Positions 24,189-33,533 of a stretch of DNA of 43,863 nucleotides are shown piece by piece; within the stretch, counting starts at the first letter, position 1, and each line of letters starts with the position of its first letter. Where the stretch lies: the NCBI GenBank assembly GCA_024635585.1, contig JAGXIP010000106.1, positions 1-43,863 on the forward strand. Reading direction: 5' to 3'. Below the pieces are notes generated by a model. That model saw only the letters and a program-made list of their open reading frames with translations. It was not told the DNA's origin and did no database searches. Source of the stretch: Saccharicrinis sp. (GTDB lineage Bacteria > Bacteroidota > Bacteroidia > Bacteroidales > Marinilabiliaceae). Both the position numbers and the translations under genes were made by a program.

Positions 24189-24695
24189 TCAGCCAATGTT
24201 TTTTCTTCTTTCCAAATCCAGGTAAGTGTAGTTAAAACCAGTTTTGTCGTCGTCGGTAATTTCCTCTTTGTATATTTCCCTCCACTCCGATATTTCAAAA
24301 TCGGGGAAAAAGGTATCGGCATCATTAAAGAACTCATTAATCATGGTAAGATACATCTTATCCGTTTTTGGCAAAAAGGCATCGTAGATAGTGGCACCTC
24401 CTATTACAAACACTTCCGATTGATCCTGACAAAGCTCCAGCGCTGCTTCGGGTGAATTCACCACTTCGGCACCTGGGAGTTGTAAATCGGTATTACGCGA
24501 AATTACAATGTTACGACGGTTGGGCAAAGCGCCCTTGGGCAGTGTATCGAAAGTTTTACGTCCCATAATAATGGTATGGCTCGATGTCAAGGCTTTAAAT
24601 CGCTTTAAATCGTTGGGGATATATGCTAACAAATCGTTGTTCTGGCCTATAGCGTTCATTTCGGCTATCGCCGCTATTATTGATATTTTTGTCAT
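24189..24695 (-). CDS. folA: Dihydrofolate reductase
   Basis: Reduces dihydrofolate to tetrahydrofolate with NADPH. 168 residues, normal length. Hallmarks: ISIIAAIAEMNAIGQNNDLL at the N-terminus, IPNDLKRFKALTSSHTIIMG followed by RKTFDTLP, and the NADPH-site segment EVFVIGGATIYDAFLPKTDK. It follows thyA by 65 bp on the same strand; ThyA produces dihydrofolate, so the two enzymes work in sequence. Confidence 0.96.
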   Translation of the reverse strand: MTKISIIAAIAEMNAIGQNNDLLAYIPNDLKRFKALTSSHTIIMGRKTFDTLPKGALPNRRNIVISRNTDLQLPGAEVVNSPEAALELCQDQSEVFVIGGATIYDAFLPKTDKMYLTMINEFFNDADTFFPDFEISEWREIYKEEITDDDKTGFNYTYLDLERRKNIG

Positions 24696-24760
24696 TTGTT
24701 TTTTGCGAAAAAGTAAAATATGGTAATCTATCCGAAATCCTTTTTTGTTGGCTATCCTAT

Positions 24761-25555
24761 TTAAACTGAGATAGCGCCTTTGATATGAGGATGCGGATCG
24801 TAATTGCTCAAAGTAAAGTCATCGAACGTAAAGTCGTCGATGGATTTTACATTGGGGTTAATGGTTAGGGTTGGTAAGCTGCGCGGCTCCCGCGAAACCT
24901 GCAACTCTACCTGAGGAATGTGGTTATTGTAAATATGAACATCGCCAAGCGTGTGTACAAAATCGCCCAATTGCAAACCTGTTACTTGGGCCACCATCAT
25001 GGTTAATAAGGCATAGGAAGCAATATTAAAAGGTACACCCAAAAACAAATCGGCACTACGTTGGTAGAGCTGGCAAGATAATTTGCCATCGGCCACATAA
25101 AACTGAAACAGGATATGGCAGGGCGGTAATTGCATCTCATCTAATTGTCCTACATTCCAGGCACTCACGATATGTCGGCGCGAATCAGGATTGTTTTTGA
25201 TGGATTCGATAACTTGCTTTATCTGATCAATATATTGCCCGTTAGCCATAGGCCATGAACGCCATTGATAGCCGTATATAGGCCCCAACTCACCATCAGG
25301 CAGTGCCCACTCATTCCAGATGCGTACGCCGTTATCTTGCAGATATTTAACGTTAGTACTGCCCTTTAAAAACCATATCAACTCATGGATAATAGATTTA
25401 AGATGAAGTTTTTTGGTGGTAACCATCGGGAAGCCTTCTTGCAGGTTAAATCGCATCTGATGGCCAAAAACACTAATAGTTCCTGTACCTGTTCGGTCTC
25501 CTTTTTCCGCTCCTTCGTGCAACACCCGTTGGCATAATTCAATATATTGACGCAT
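24761..25555 (-). CDS. thyA: Thymidylate synthase
   Basis: Makes dTMP from dUMP using methylene-tetrahydrofolate. 264 residues, the same as E. coli ThyA. The nucleophile is C146 in [13 protein letters not shown]. Other hallmarks are [53 protein letters not shown] and the C-terminus [10 protein letters not shown]. It forms a thyA-folA pair on the minus strand, 81 bp downstream of dnaE. Confidence 0.97.
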   Translation of the reverse strand: MRQYIELCQRVLHEGAEKGDRTGTGTISVFGHQMRFNLQEGFPMVTTKKLHLKSIIHELIWFLKGSTNVKYLQDNGVRIWNEWALPDGELGPIYGYQWRSWPMANGQYIDQIKQVIESIKNNPDSRRHIVSAWNVGQLDEMQLPPCHILFQFYVADGKLSCQLYQRSADLFLGVPFNIASYALLTMMVAQVTGLQLGDFVHTLGDVHIYNNHIPQVELQVSREPRSLPTLTINPNVKSIDDFTFDDFTLSNYDPHPHIKGAISV

Positions 25556-25636
25556 AGTTTTCTGTGAGTTTATCTATTGAGAATCTAAAGTATTATTTGT
25601 ACAAAATTAGAAAAATAATTGAGTAGTAAAATCTCA

Positions 25637-28600
25637 CTAAAACAACGTAAACGAAACATCCGGATGCGACTCCAAATAATCTACCATATCATCTGTTAAA
25701 GTAATTTTGCTCGAACGCGAATAAAACTGGGTTTGACGATTCTCTTCCTCTTTATCGTAAATGGAGAATTTTAGTGCCACGTTACCTGTTGTTTCCTTCG
25801 AAAGCTCGGCCAGGTCGGTTACCAATGCTTCATCCAACGCTTGCAAAGGAATTTGAATATTGATGCCTGTAACGCGGGATTCACGCACGCCATCCAACAT
25901 CTCAATTTTATTTACTTTGACTTCTAACTCACCATCTTTTGCCCAGGTTTTTTCTTGTACTTTTGCACGCATCATAATGTAATATCCCTGCACCAAATAC
26001 CGGGCATACTCGGGATAATCATTAAAAAAAGCAAACTCATAGGAGCCCGTGTAGTCATCCAAAGTCATTATACCATAAGGCTTTCCTTTTTTTGTCATGC
26101 CCGATCGCGATGCGGTAACAATACCTCCCACAGTTATGTCGCGACCTTTCATCTTTTCCAAATCTTCGAGGTCACTAAGTTTGGTGGTGCAAAAATGGTT
26201 TATCTCTAACTTATAAATATCCAAAGGATGGGCTGAGAGGTAAATACCTATGAGGTCTTTTTCGCGAGCTAATTTTTCGAGCAGAGAAAACTCCTGACAA
26301 AAAGGAGCCATTGGTTTATTGATGGCAGCACTAGCTCCCACGGCACCAAAAAGAGAGTTAGCAGCCGTAGCTTTATCATTTTGGTATAGATTACCATATC
26401 GTGCAAGGTTTTCCACAAAGGTAGTTTGCTCACCCTGTAAACAAGCAAAATACTGTGCCCGGTGCAAAGCAGTAAAACCATCAAAACCACCTGCTGCAGC
26501 CAGGGCTTCCAGATTTTTTTTATTTACTGTTTGCAAGTTTACCCGCTCCACAAAGTCAAATATATCTCTAAAGGGGCCACCCTCATCACGCACTTTAATA
26601 ATTTCTTCAACGGCACCAGCTCCCACGCCTTTTACCCCGGCCATACCAAAACGTATGGCTCCGCTCTTGTTTACGGTAAATTTACGGTAACTCTCGTTTA
26701 CATCGGGTCCCAACACGTCCATTCCCATCCGCTTACACTCCTCCATAAAGGTCGTAATTTTGGTAATGTCGTTCAGGTTTCGGCTCAATACACCCGACAT
26801 AAACTCGGCAGGGTAGTGTGCTTTAAGGTAGCCTGTTTGATAGGCAATTTGCGCATAACAAACCGAGTGCGATTTGTTAAAAGCATAACTGGCAAAAGCT
26901 TCCCAGTCATGCCATATTTTATCTATTAAATTAGTGGGCTTCTGTTTTTTACCTTCGCAGCCCTTCATAAAATCCTCACTGGCAAGGCAACCATCAGTAA
27001 ACTTTACTTTAAGTTTGTCCATCATGGCTATTACCTTTTTACCCATCGCTTTACGCAGTGAGTCGGAGTCGCCACGAGTGAAGTTGCCCAATGCGCGGCT
27101 CTGGAGCATCACCTGTTCCTGGTAAACGGTAATGCCATAGGTGTCCTTTAAAAAAGGCTCCATCATGGGATGGTCGTAGGCAATATCCTCACGCCCGTGC
27201 TTTCGGGCAATAAAGGAGGGAATATACTCCATAGGACCGGGACGGTACAAGGCATTCATAGCCACTAAATCCTCAAATCGGTTGGGCTGCAAAGCTTTCA
27301 GGTGCTTCTTCATGCCCGGCGATTCAAACTGGAATATGGCAGTTGTTTCGCCGTTGCCAAAAAGTTTAAAGGTTACCTCATCGTCCATGGGTATGTTTTC
27401 CAAATCCACGTCGATGCCTTTTGACAGTTTTATATTACCAAGCACCTCTTTAAAGATGGATAAGGTTTTCAGTCCCAGAAAATCCATTTTTAACAAGCCG
27501 ATGTCCTCCACAAAACGGCCATCGTATTGGGTTGTCATTAACACCTCGCCTTTGGTAGGCATAACAGGCAAATGCTGATCCAAGCGATATTTACCAATAA
27601 GCACCCCGCAGGCATGAACCCCGGTTTGCCGCACCGCACCTTCCAATGCTTCAGCAAACTTCATGGTTTTGGCGATCAGCGGATCAGGTGAATTTTTTTC
27701 GAGTTCCAGCTCGGGATTCTCCTTAAAAGCCTTTTTAAAATTCATTTTAGGTGCTTCCGGAACCATTTTGGCTAAACGGTTGGCTTCGGATAAATCAAGT
27801 TTCAATACACGAGCCACATCTTTGATGGAGCTTTTGGTGGCCATGGTACCAAAGGTACAGATGTGTGCTACTTTATCGTGCCCATATTTGTTGGTTACAT
27901 AATCGAGCACGGCTTGCCTCCCGTCATCGTCAAAGTCAATGTCCACATCGGGCATCGAAATACGGTCGGGGTTAAGGAAGCGCTCAAACAGCAAATCGTA
28001 TTTAATAGGATCAACATTGGTAATGCCTGTGCAATAAGCCACCGCTGCACCTGCTGCAGAACCACGACCCGGTCCTACCAGTACGCCATTATTTTTAGCC
28101 CAATTGATAAAATCTTGTGTTATAAGGAAGTAACCCGGAAAGCCCATGCCGATAATGGTTTCTAGCTCAAAGTTTATTCGTTCCAAAAAGTCTGGTGGAA
28201 TGGGATCTCCGTATCTCTTTTTGGCACCTTCCATGGTTAAGTGACGCAGATAATCAGCTTCGCTATCGAAACCTTCGGGCAAGGGGAAGTCAGGCATAAT
28301 GGGCTTTTTATCCAGCTCAAAAGCATCTACCTTATCAGCCACTTCAATGGTATTTTGCAACACCTGTGGTATATCGGCAAACATGAGGTTCATCTCCTCC
28401 GTGGTTTTAAACCACTCCTGTTTGGTGTATCTCATGCGGGTGGGATCGTCAAAATCACGCCCTGTGCTTAGGCATACAAGCAGATCGTGCGCTTCGGCAT
28501 CCTCAGCATCGGTAAAGTGAGTGTCGTTGCTGGCAATAACTTTAACGCCCAGTTCCGCACCCAGTTCAAGCATCACCTTGTTCACCTTTACCTGGTTTTC

Positions 28601-29908
28601 CCATACATCGCGACGAAGTACCGGATCATCGTTTTTATGACGCATTACTTCAAGATAATAATCCTCGCCAAAAACCTCTTTGAACCACTGTATGGCTTCC
28701 CGGGCTTTGTCCAGATTTCCGCTCATGATATGTTGAGACACTTCTCCACCCAAGCAGGCACTGCTCACTATCAATCCCTCGCTGTATTTTTGGAGTACCT
28801 CCTTATCGATGCGCGGTTTATAGTAAAACCCTTCCATGTGCGATATGGAGGTTAATTTTAAGAGGTTAATATAACCTGTTTCGTTTTTAGCCAATATGAT
28901 AAGGTGATGACCGGAAGCATCGGTTTTATCATCCTTCCGCAGTCGTCCACGGCGAGCCACATAAGCCTCAATGCCAATGATGGGTTTTATGCCAGCCCTC
29001 ACGCATGCCACATGAAATTCTTTTACTCCAAACATGCTTCCGTGGTCGGTAATGGCCAGCGCAGGCATTCCATCGTCCTTGGCTTTTTTGGCAATAACTG
29101 CTGTTTTGTTGGCACCGTCTAAAATAGAATATTGCGTATGTACGTGCAAATGAACAAAGGGAACTTTTCCTGCATTTTTTGCTGCCTGTCGCAGTTTTTC
29201 CTCTTCGTCAGCAATTGAAATATGATCGAGGGTGTCAACTTTAAATGATTCATAATCAACACCTACAAGCTGAATCATACTGGGGTTGTTGAGCCGAAAT
29301 GCCTCTATTTGCGCAGGGCTCATCTGTAACCTTTGAGGCGTTATACCTCCTACACGCACCAATTCCAGAAAGCAGCGTGTAGTGGATTCCACGTCGGCAG
29401 CTGCGTTATGCGCTTCTTCAAACGGAACGGTAAATAGTTTTATATGAAGCTCCGTGAGACTCGGGTTTTTAAGCTGCCCCATACGTCGAAGATCGCAATA
29501 CTCCTTGCTTTCGAGCATCGTACAGAGCGATGGTGTCTGCGAAAGAGTTTCTTCCATTTCGCAACGAACCAACTCGCAGCCCACAATGTTAATATCAAAA
29601 CTGATGTTGTGTCCAATGATAAATTTGCTCTTCTTTACGTCGGCCATAAAATCGAGCAGAGCATCCTTTAAGGCGATACCTTTTTCGTTGGCTATTTCGG
29701 TAGTGATGCCGTGCACGCTTACCACCTCTTCTGGTATGGTGTAGCCTTCGGGTTTTATTACATGGTTTTTGGCAAAAAGAAAGTTGCCCTCAATATCGTG
29801 ACACTGCCATGCCAACTGCACCATTCGTGGCCAGTTGTCGGTATCGGTAATGGGTGCTTTCCAATTTTTGGGTAAACCTGTGGTTTCGGTATCAAATACT
29901 AAAAACAT
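25637..29908 (-). CDS. dnaE: DNA polymerase III alpha subunit with N-terminal proofreading exonuclease domain
   Basis: 1423 residues; E. coli DnaE has 1160. Residues 1-185 form a DnaQ-like DEDDh 3'-5' exonuclease: D6/E8 in FDTETTG, D105 in GHNISFDINI, H167 and D172 in HNAAADVE. A linker (about 190-248) leads to the PHP domain (HLHVHTQYSILDG at 253-265, AITDHGSMFGVKEF, IIGIEAY, HHLIIL, ACLGGEV, ASNDTHFTD), whose metal-binding residues look intact. The polymerase core has PDVDIDFDDDGR with likely catalytic D656 and D658 and LKMDFLGLKTL. A helix-hairpin-helix region and an OB fold (ITVGGIVTASRSGMTKKGKP) follow. Replicative polymerase of the chromosome. The fused exonuclease differs from PolC, where it is inserted inside PHP. 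Confidence 0.96.
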   Translation of the reverse strand: MFLVFDTETTGLPKNWKAPITDTDNWPRMVQLAWQCHDIEGNFLFAKNHVIKPEGYTIPEEVVSVHGITTEIANEKGIALKDALLDFMADVKKSKFIIGHNISFDINIVGCELVRCEMEETLSQTPSLCTMLESKEYCDLRRMGQLKNPSLTELHIKLFTVPFEEAHNAAADVESTTRCFLELVRVGGITPQRLQMSPAQIEAFRLNNPSMIQLVGVDYESFKVDTLDHISIADEEEKLRQAAKNAGKVPFVHLHVHTQYSILDGANKTAVIAKKAKDDGMPALAITDHGSMFGVKEFHVACVRAGIKPIIGIEAYVARRGRLRKDDKTDASGHHLIILAKNETGYINLLKLTSISHMEGFYYKPRIDKEVLQKYSEGLIVSSACLGGEVSQHIMSGNLDKAREAIQWFKEVFGEDYYLEVMRHKNDDPVLRRDVWENQVKVNKVMLELGAELGVKVIASNDTHFTDAEDAEAHDLLVCLSTGRDFDDPTRMRYTKQEWFKTTEEMNLMFADIPQVLQNTIEVADKVDAFELDKKPIMPDFPLPEGFDSEADYLRHLTMEGAKKRYGDPIPPDFLERINFELETIIGMGFPGYFLITQDFINWAKNNGVLVGPGRGSAAGAAVAYCTGITNVDPIKYDLLFERFLNPDRISMPDVDIDFDDDGRQAVLDYVTNKYGHDKVAHICTFGTMATKSSIKDVARVLKLDLSEANRLAKMVPEAPKMNFKKAFKENPELELEKNSPDPLIAKTMKFAEALEGAVRQTGVHACGVLIGKYRLDQHLPVMPTKGEVLMTTQYDGRFVEDIGLLKMDFLGLKTLSIFKEVLGNIKLSKGIDVDLENIPMDDEVTFKLFGNGETTAIFQFESPGMKKHLKALQPNRFEDLVAMNALYRPGPMEYIPSFIARKHGREDIAYDHPMMEPFLKDTYGITVYQEQVMLQSRALGNFTRGDSDSLRKAMGKKVIAMMDKLKVKFTDGCLASEDFMKGCEGKKQKPTNLIDKIWHDWEAFASYAFNKSHSVCYAQIAYQTGYLKAHYPAEFMSGVLSRNLNDITKITTFMEECKRMGMDVLGPDVNESYRKFTVNKSGAIRFGMAGVKGVGAGAVEEIIKVRDEGGPFRDIFDFVERVNLQTVNKKNLEALAAAGGFDGFTALHRAQYFACLQGEQTTFVENLARYGNLYQNDKATAANSLFGAVGASAAINKPMAPFCQEFSLLEKLAREKDLIGIYLSAHPLDIYKLEINHFCTTKLSDLEDLEKMKGRDITVGGIVTASRSGMTKKGKPYGIMTLDDYTGSYEFAFFNDYPEYARYLVQGYYIMMRAKVQEKTWAKDGELEVKVNKIEMLDGVRESRVTGINIQIPLQALDEALVTDLAELSKETTGNVALKFSIYDKEEENRQTQFYSRSSKITLTDDMVDYLESHPDVSFTLF

Positions 29909-30054
29909 TGTATATCAGTCGTTTAAGTGCTATATGTTCGCTAGGGTTTCGACTTACAAAGCTAACTTTTTGCGGGGGATATTAGCTCCATTTCGTCAAA
30001 GAAGAAGCCAATAAATTAATTGTGGCTTGATATGGATTAATAAGCCTCATAAAA

Positions 30055-30085
30055 TTTGGATTTAAAAAAAATCCATTTACTTTTG
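30055..30085 (+). promoter_or_regulatory. Promoter of the histidine operon
   Basis: TTTG (30055-30058), a 19-bp spacer and TACTTTTG (30078-30085) give a full match to the Bacteroidota -33/-7 consensus. Transcription should start near 30092, about a dozen nt before the leader peptide. Confidence 0.8.
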
Positions 30086-30104
30086 CATGGATTAAATTTT
30101 AAAC

Positions 30105-30158
30105 ATGAAATACTTTACACATCACTTCGGACATCATTTTATTTACTGCGATAGGTAG
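30105..30158 (+). CDS. Histidine operon leader peptide
   Basis: A 17-codon ORF reading MKYFTHHFGHHFIYCDR, stop TAG at 30156-30158. Four of 17 codons are His, in two adjacent pairs (30120-30125 and 30132-30137). It lies just after a strong promoter and before an intrinsic terminator that precedes hisG, the layout of amino-acid leader peptides. The function is regulatory, through ribosome position, rather than through the peptide. Confidence 0.82.
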   Translation: MKYFTHHFGHHFIYCDR

Positions 30159-30185
30159 TCCGCATTGTTGTGCATAATAATATAG

Positions 30186-30220
30186 GAGGGCTTACCGTAT
30201 GGGAAGCCCTCTTTTTTTTT
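30186..30220 (+). terminator. Attenuator terminator upstream of hisG
   Basis: GAGGGCTT (30186-30193) pairs with AAGCCCTC (30204-30211); two further C-G pairs close a 4-nt loop after one mismatch. Nine T residues follow at 30212-30220. It ends 20 bp before the hisG start and can act as the premature terminator of the operon. Confidence 0.9.
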
Positions 30221-30239
30221 AAAAATAATAAATAAAGAT

Positions 30240-31097
30240 ATGGAGAAATTAAGAATTGCATTACAAAAAAAAGGACGCTTGCACGACGATTCGATGAAAC
30301 TGTTATTAGAGGCAGGCATTAAATTTAACGTGGGTAGTGGAAGGCTCATCGCACAGTCACCTAACTTTCCGATAGAAGTGCTTTTTTTGCGCGACGATGA
30401 TATTCCGCAGACCATAGCCGATAATGTGGCCGACATTGGCGTAGTAGGCGAAAACGAAGTGCTGGAAAAAGGTTTTGAGTTAAGCATAGCCAAACGTTTG
30501 GGATTTAGCAAGTGTCGTATTTCACTGGCCATTCCAAAGGCCGAGACCTACCCCGGCTTAGCCTATTTTAATGGTAAAAAAGTAGCTACTTCGTATCCTG
30601 GCATCCTTAAAAAATATTTTGCCGAAAATAGTATTGATGCACAAATACATGAAATAGCCGGCTCTGTAGAAATTGCGCCCGGCATAGGTTTAGCCGATGG
30701 TATATTCGATATAGTGAGCTCCGGAAGCACCTTGGTTGCCAACCGCCTTAAAGAGGTTGAAGTGGTGATGCAATCGGAAGCTTTGTTGGTAAAAGCGGAT
30801 GGGCTTTCGGACGAGAAAAAAGAATTGCTGCAAGAGCTTTTATTTCGCATAGATGCGGTGATGACAGCCAACTCCAACAAGTACATTTTACTTAATGCAC
30901 CAAACGACAAGATAAGTGAAATTGTGAAGGTATTGCCCGGCATGAAGAGTCCCACGGTATTACCACTAGCCGAGGAGGGCTGGAGTTCGATACATTCAGT
31001 GATATCCGAAAAAAGGTTTTGGGAAATCATTGGGAAATTGAAGGAAAATGGTGCGCAAGGTATTTTGACCTTCCCGATTGAGAAAATGATTTTGTAA
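30240..31097 (+). CDS. hisG: ATP phosphoribosyltransferase, long form
   Basis: First step of histidine synthesis: ATP plus PRPP to phosphoribosyl-ATP. 285 residues, the long HisG form with a C-terminal regulatory domain (about 210-285) for histidine feedback; no HisZ partner is needed. Motifs: LRIALQKKGRLHDDSMKLL, a QTIADNVADIGVVGENEV segment and the PRPP loop region GIGLADGIFDIVSSGSTLVA. Start ATG at 30240. Expression is probably controlled by the upstream attenuator. Confidence 0.97.
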   Translation: MEKLRIALQKKGRLHDDSMKLLLEAGIKFNVGSGRLIAQSPNFPIEVLFLRDDDIPQTIADNVADIGVVGENEVLEKGFELSIAKRLGFSKCRISLAIPKAETYPGLAYFNGKKVATSYPGILKKYFAENSIDAQIHEIAGSVEIAPGIGLADGIFDIVSSGSTLVANRLKEVEVVMQSEALLVKADGLSDEKKELLQELLFRIDAVMTANSNKYILLNAPNDKISEIVKVLPGMKSPTVLPLAEEGWSSIHSVISEKRFWEIIGKLKENGAQGILTFPIEKMIL

Positions 31098-31106
31098 ATA
31101 AAACAC

Positions 31107-32390
31107 ATGCAAGTATTTGAATATCCGCCGAAGAGCGAATGGGCTAGCTTATTGCAACGACCAGAAAACGACTTAAGCAATTTATTTGAAACCGTTGGGA
31201 AAATTCTGGACGACATAAAATCCAATGGGGATAGTGCGGTTAAAGCCTATTCCAAAAATTTTGATGGATATGCATCTGATGCGTTTATGGTTTCGAAGGC
31301 AGAAACCGACGAGGCCTGCCTTCAGGTATCCTCTAAATTAAAAGAAGCTATCTATACGGCAAAGCTTAATATTGAGGCGTTTCATACGGCACAAATTAGT
31401 CCCGAGGTTGTGGTTGAAACCATGCCGGGTGTGGTCTGCCGTCAAAAGAGTGTGGCTATAGAAAAAGTTGGCCTTTACGTTCCGGGCGGTACCGCACCAC
31501 TTTTTTCTACTGTTTTGATGCTGGCGGTTCCTGCACTCATTGCCGGATGTAAGGAAATTGTGTTGTGTACTCCCCCTAACAAGGAAGGAAAAATAAACCC
31601 GGTTATTTTATATGCCGCTTCGTTGGTTGGGGTTAAAAAGGTGTTTAAAGTTGGTGGCGTTCAGGCTATTGGTGCCATGGCTTACGGTACCCAAAGCGTA
31701 CCGAAAGTGCACAAGATATTTGGTCCTGGGAACAGCTATGTGATGGCGGCAAAGCAATTGGTTAGTCTTAAAGAGGTGGCTATAGATATGCCTGCAGGCC
31801 CTTCGGAAATAGAGGTGCTGGCAGATGAATCGGCCAACCCCGCCTTTATTGCTGCCGACTTGCTAAGCCAAGCCGAGCATGGTGTGGATAGCCAGGTGAT
31901 ATTGGTAACCAACAGCCCACAATTGATACCATTGGTGCAGGAAGAGTTAAGCAAGCAACTTGCCGTTTTGTCTCGAAAAGAAATAGCCCAAAAAGCATTG
32001 GAAAACAGCCGTATCATCCTATTAAAAACTAATGAGGAAATGATAGAGCTCACCAATGCTTATGCCCCGGAGCACCTTATTATTGCCATGCGCGATCACG
32101 AGGAGGTTGCCAACAGTATTATCAATGCAGGTTCGGTATTTTTGGGTAATTATACTCCCGAAAGCGCCGGCGACTATGCTTCGGGCACAAACCATACCTT
32201 ACCCACACATGGTTATGCCAGAGCATACAGTGGTGTTAATATGGATAGTTACATGAAAAAAATAACTTTCCAGAAAATCAGTGCAGAAGGGTTAAAAGCC
32301 ATAGGCCCAATCATTGAGGAGATGGCGGCAGCAGAGCTATTGGAAGCACATAAAAATGCCGTTACCATTCGCTTGCAATCATTAAAGTAG
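31107..32390 (+). CDS. hisD: Histidinol dehydrogenase
   Basis: Last two oxidations of the pathway, histidinol to histidine, zinc- and NAD-dependent. 427 residues, normal length. Hallmarks include the KVGLYVPGGTAPLFSTVLML segment, KVGGVQAIGAMAYGTQSVPK, the signature DMPAGPSEIEVLADESANP followed by DLLSQAEHGVDSQ with the zinc Gln/His region, and AYAPEHLII. It follows hisG by 9 bp. Confidence 0.97.
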   Translation: MQVFEYPPKSEWASLLQRPENDLSNLFETVGKILDDIKSNGDSAVKAYSKNFDGYASDAFMVSKAETDEACLQVSSKLKEAIYTAKLNIEAFHTAQISPEVVVETMPGVVCRQKSVAIEKVGLYVPGGTAPLFSTVLMLAVPALIAGCKEIVLCTPPNKEGKINPVILYAASLVGVKKVFKVGGVQAIGAMAYGTQSVPKVHKIFGPGNSYVMAAKQLVSLKEVAIDMPAGPSEIEVLADESANPAFIAADLLSQAEHGVDSQVILVTNSPQLIPLVQEELSKQLAVLSRKEIAQKALENSRIILLKTNEEMIELTNAYAPEHLIIAMRDHEEVANSIINAGSVFLGNYTPESAGDYASGTNHTLPTHGYARAYSGVNMDSYMKKITFQKISAEGLKAIGPIIEEMAAAELLEAHKNAVTIRLQSLK

Positions 32391-32449
32391 GACGGCTTGC
32401 AAATAATCTTTTGTCTTGATTCTTTTATCTCTTATCTTGATACTTTACT

Positions 32450-33490
32450 ATGAAAACAATAGAACAGCTAATCCGCCCCAACATCAAATCGCTCAAGCCT
32501 TATTCATCGGCTCGTGATGAGTATTCGGGCGAAGAAGCCATATTTTTGGATGCCAACGAAAACCCCTTCAATGCGCCTTACAATCGTTACCCCGATCCAT
32601 ATCAGCGTAAGCTAAAAAAAAGGATTGCAGAGATAAAAGGTGTTTCGGCAGATTGTATATTTTTGGGTAATGGCAGCGACGAACCCATCGATTTGTCCTT
32701 CAGGGCGTTCTGCGAGCCAGGCGCCGACAATGTAGTTTCTATCGACCCAACTTATGGAATGTACCAAGTAGCGGCCGATATTAACAACATAGAAACACGT
32801 AAAGTTAAGCTTAGCGCTGATTTTGATCTGGATGTAAATGGTTTATTAGCTGCCGCAGATGATAATTCAAAACTACTTTTTATTTGTTCGCCCAATAACC
32901 CTACCGCCAACAGTTTTAAAAAAGAGGATATCGTCTCCTTAATCAAAAAATTTGAGGGCATTGTTATTTTGGATGAGGCTTACATCGATTTTGTGCCTGA
33001 GAAAAGCTTCCTCAAAGAGCTTGAAAATTATCCCAACCTTATCATTCTTCAAACCTTTAGTAAAGCATGGGGAATGGCTGGACTTCGCCTGGGAATGGCG
33101 TTTGCTTCGCCTCAAATTATTGCCGTTTTTAACCACATCAAATATCCTTACAATATTAACCAGCTCACACAATTAAAGGCATTTGAGCTATTGGAAAGTG
33201 AAGATTCTAAAAACAAATGGGTAGAGGTGCTCGTGAAACAAAAGGAAATAATGGCTAAAAAATTGGCTGCGTATCCTTTTGTGCATAAGATCTATCCTAG
33301 CGATGCCAACTATCTGTTAATTAAAACAACAGCACCCAAAGCCATTTATAACTATTTGGTAGGGCAAGGTGTTATTGTACGCGATCGCTCATCAGTATCT
33401 TTATGCGAAGGCTGCTTACGAATAACGGTGGGCTCGGAAGAAGAGAATAAGGCGCTTTTTGAAGGGCTGGATGGGTATAAAGCTGAATGA
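32450..33490 (+). CDS. hisC: Histidinol-phosphate aminotransferase
   Basis: PLP-dependent conversion of imidazole-acetol phosphate to histidinol phosphate. 346 residues. The PLP lysine is K205 in QTFSKAWGMAGLRLGMA. Other conserved parts are LDANENPFNAPYNRYPDP, LGNGSDEPIDL, ICSPNNPTAN and ILDEAYIDF. The 59-bp gap after hisD contains degenerate short repeats, including TTATCTTGATACTTT at 32432-32446. Confidence 0.96.
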   Translation: MKTIEQLIRPNIKSLKPYSSARDEYSGEEAIFLDANENPFNAPYNRYPDPYQRKLKKRIAEIKGVSADCIFLGNGSDEPIDLSFRAFCEPGADNVVSIDPTYGMYQVAADINNIETRKVKLSADFDLDVNGLLAAADDNSKLLFICSPNNPTANSFKKEDIVSLIKKFEGIVILDEAYIDFVPEKSFLKELENYPNLIILQTFSKAWGMAGLRLGMAFASPQIIAVFNHIKYPYNINQLTQLKAFELLESEDSKNKWVEVLVKQKEIMAKKLAAYPFVHKIYPSDANYLLIKTTAPKAIYNYLVGQGVIVRDRSSVSLCEGCLRITVGSEEENKALFEGLDGYKAE

Positions 33491-33533
33491 AATCGAAATA
33501 ACTCAGAGATATAGAATGGCATAAATTGTAAGG

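Larger units (their letters stand above)
29909..30239 (+). promoter_or_regulatory. Histidine operon control region (promoter, leader peptide, attenuator)
   Basis: This 331-bp stretch between divergent dnaE and hisG holds the promoter (30055-30085), the leader peptide (30105-30158), a small stem CGGAC (30128-30132)/GTCCG (30158-30162), a possible antiterminator AGTCC (30157-30161)/GGGCT (30188-30192, one G-U pair), and the terminator (30186-30220). Stalling at scarce His-tRNA codons would free AGTCC to pair with the terminator's 5' arm and let transcription reach hisG. The pairing scheme is inferred. Confidence 0.7.

Noticed and set aside
24740..24775. Hairpin at the end of thyA as terminator
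   Set aside because: The dyad GCTATC/GATAGC exists, but no T-run follows on the thyA strand.
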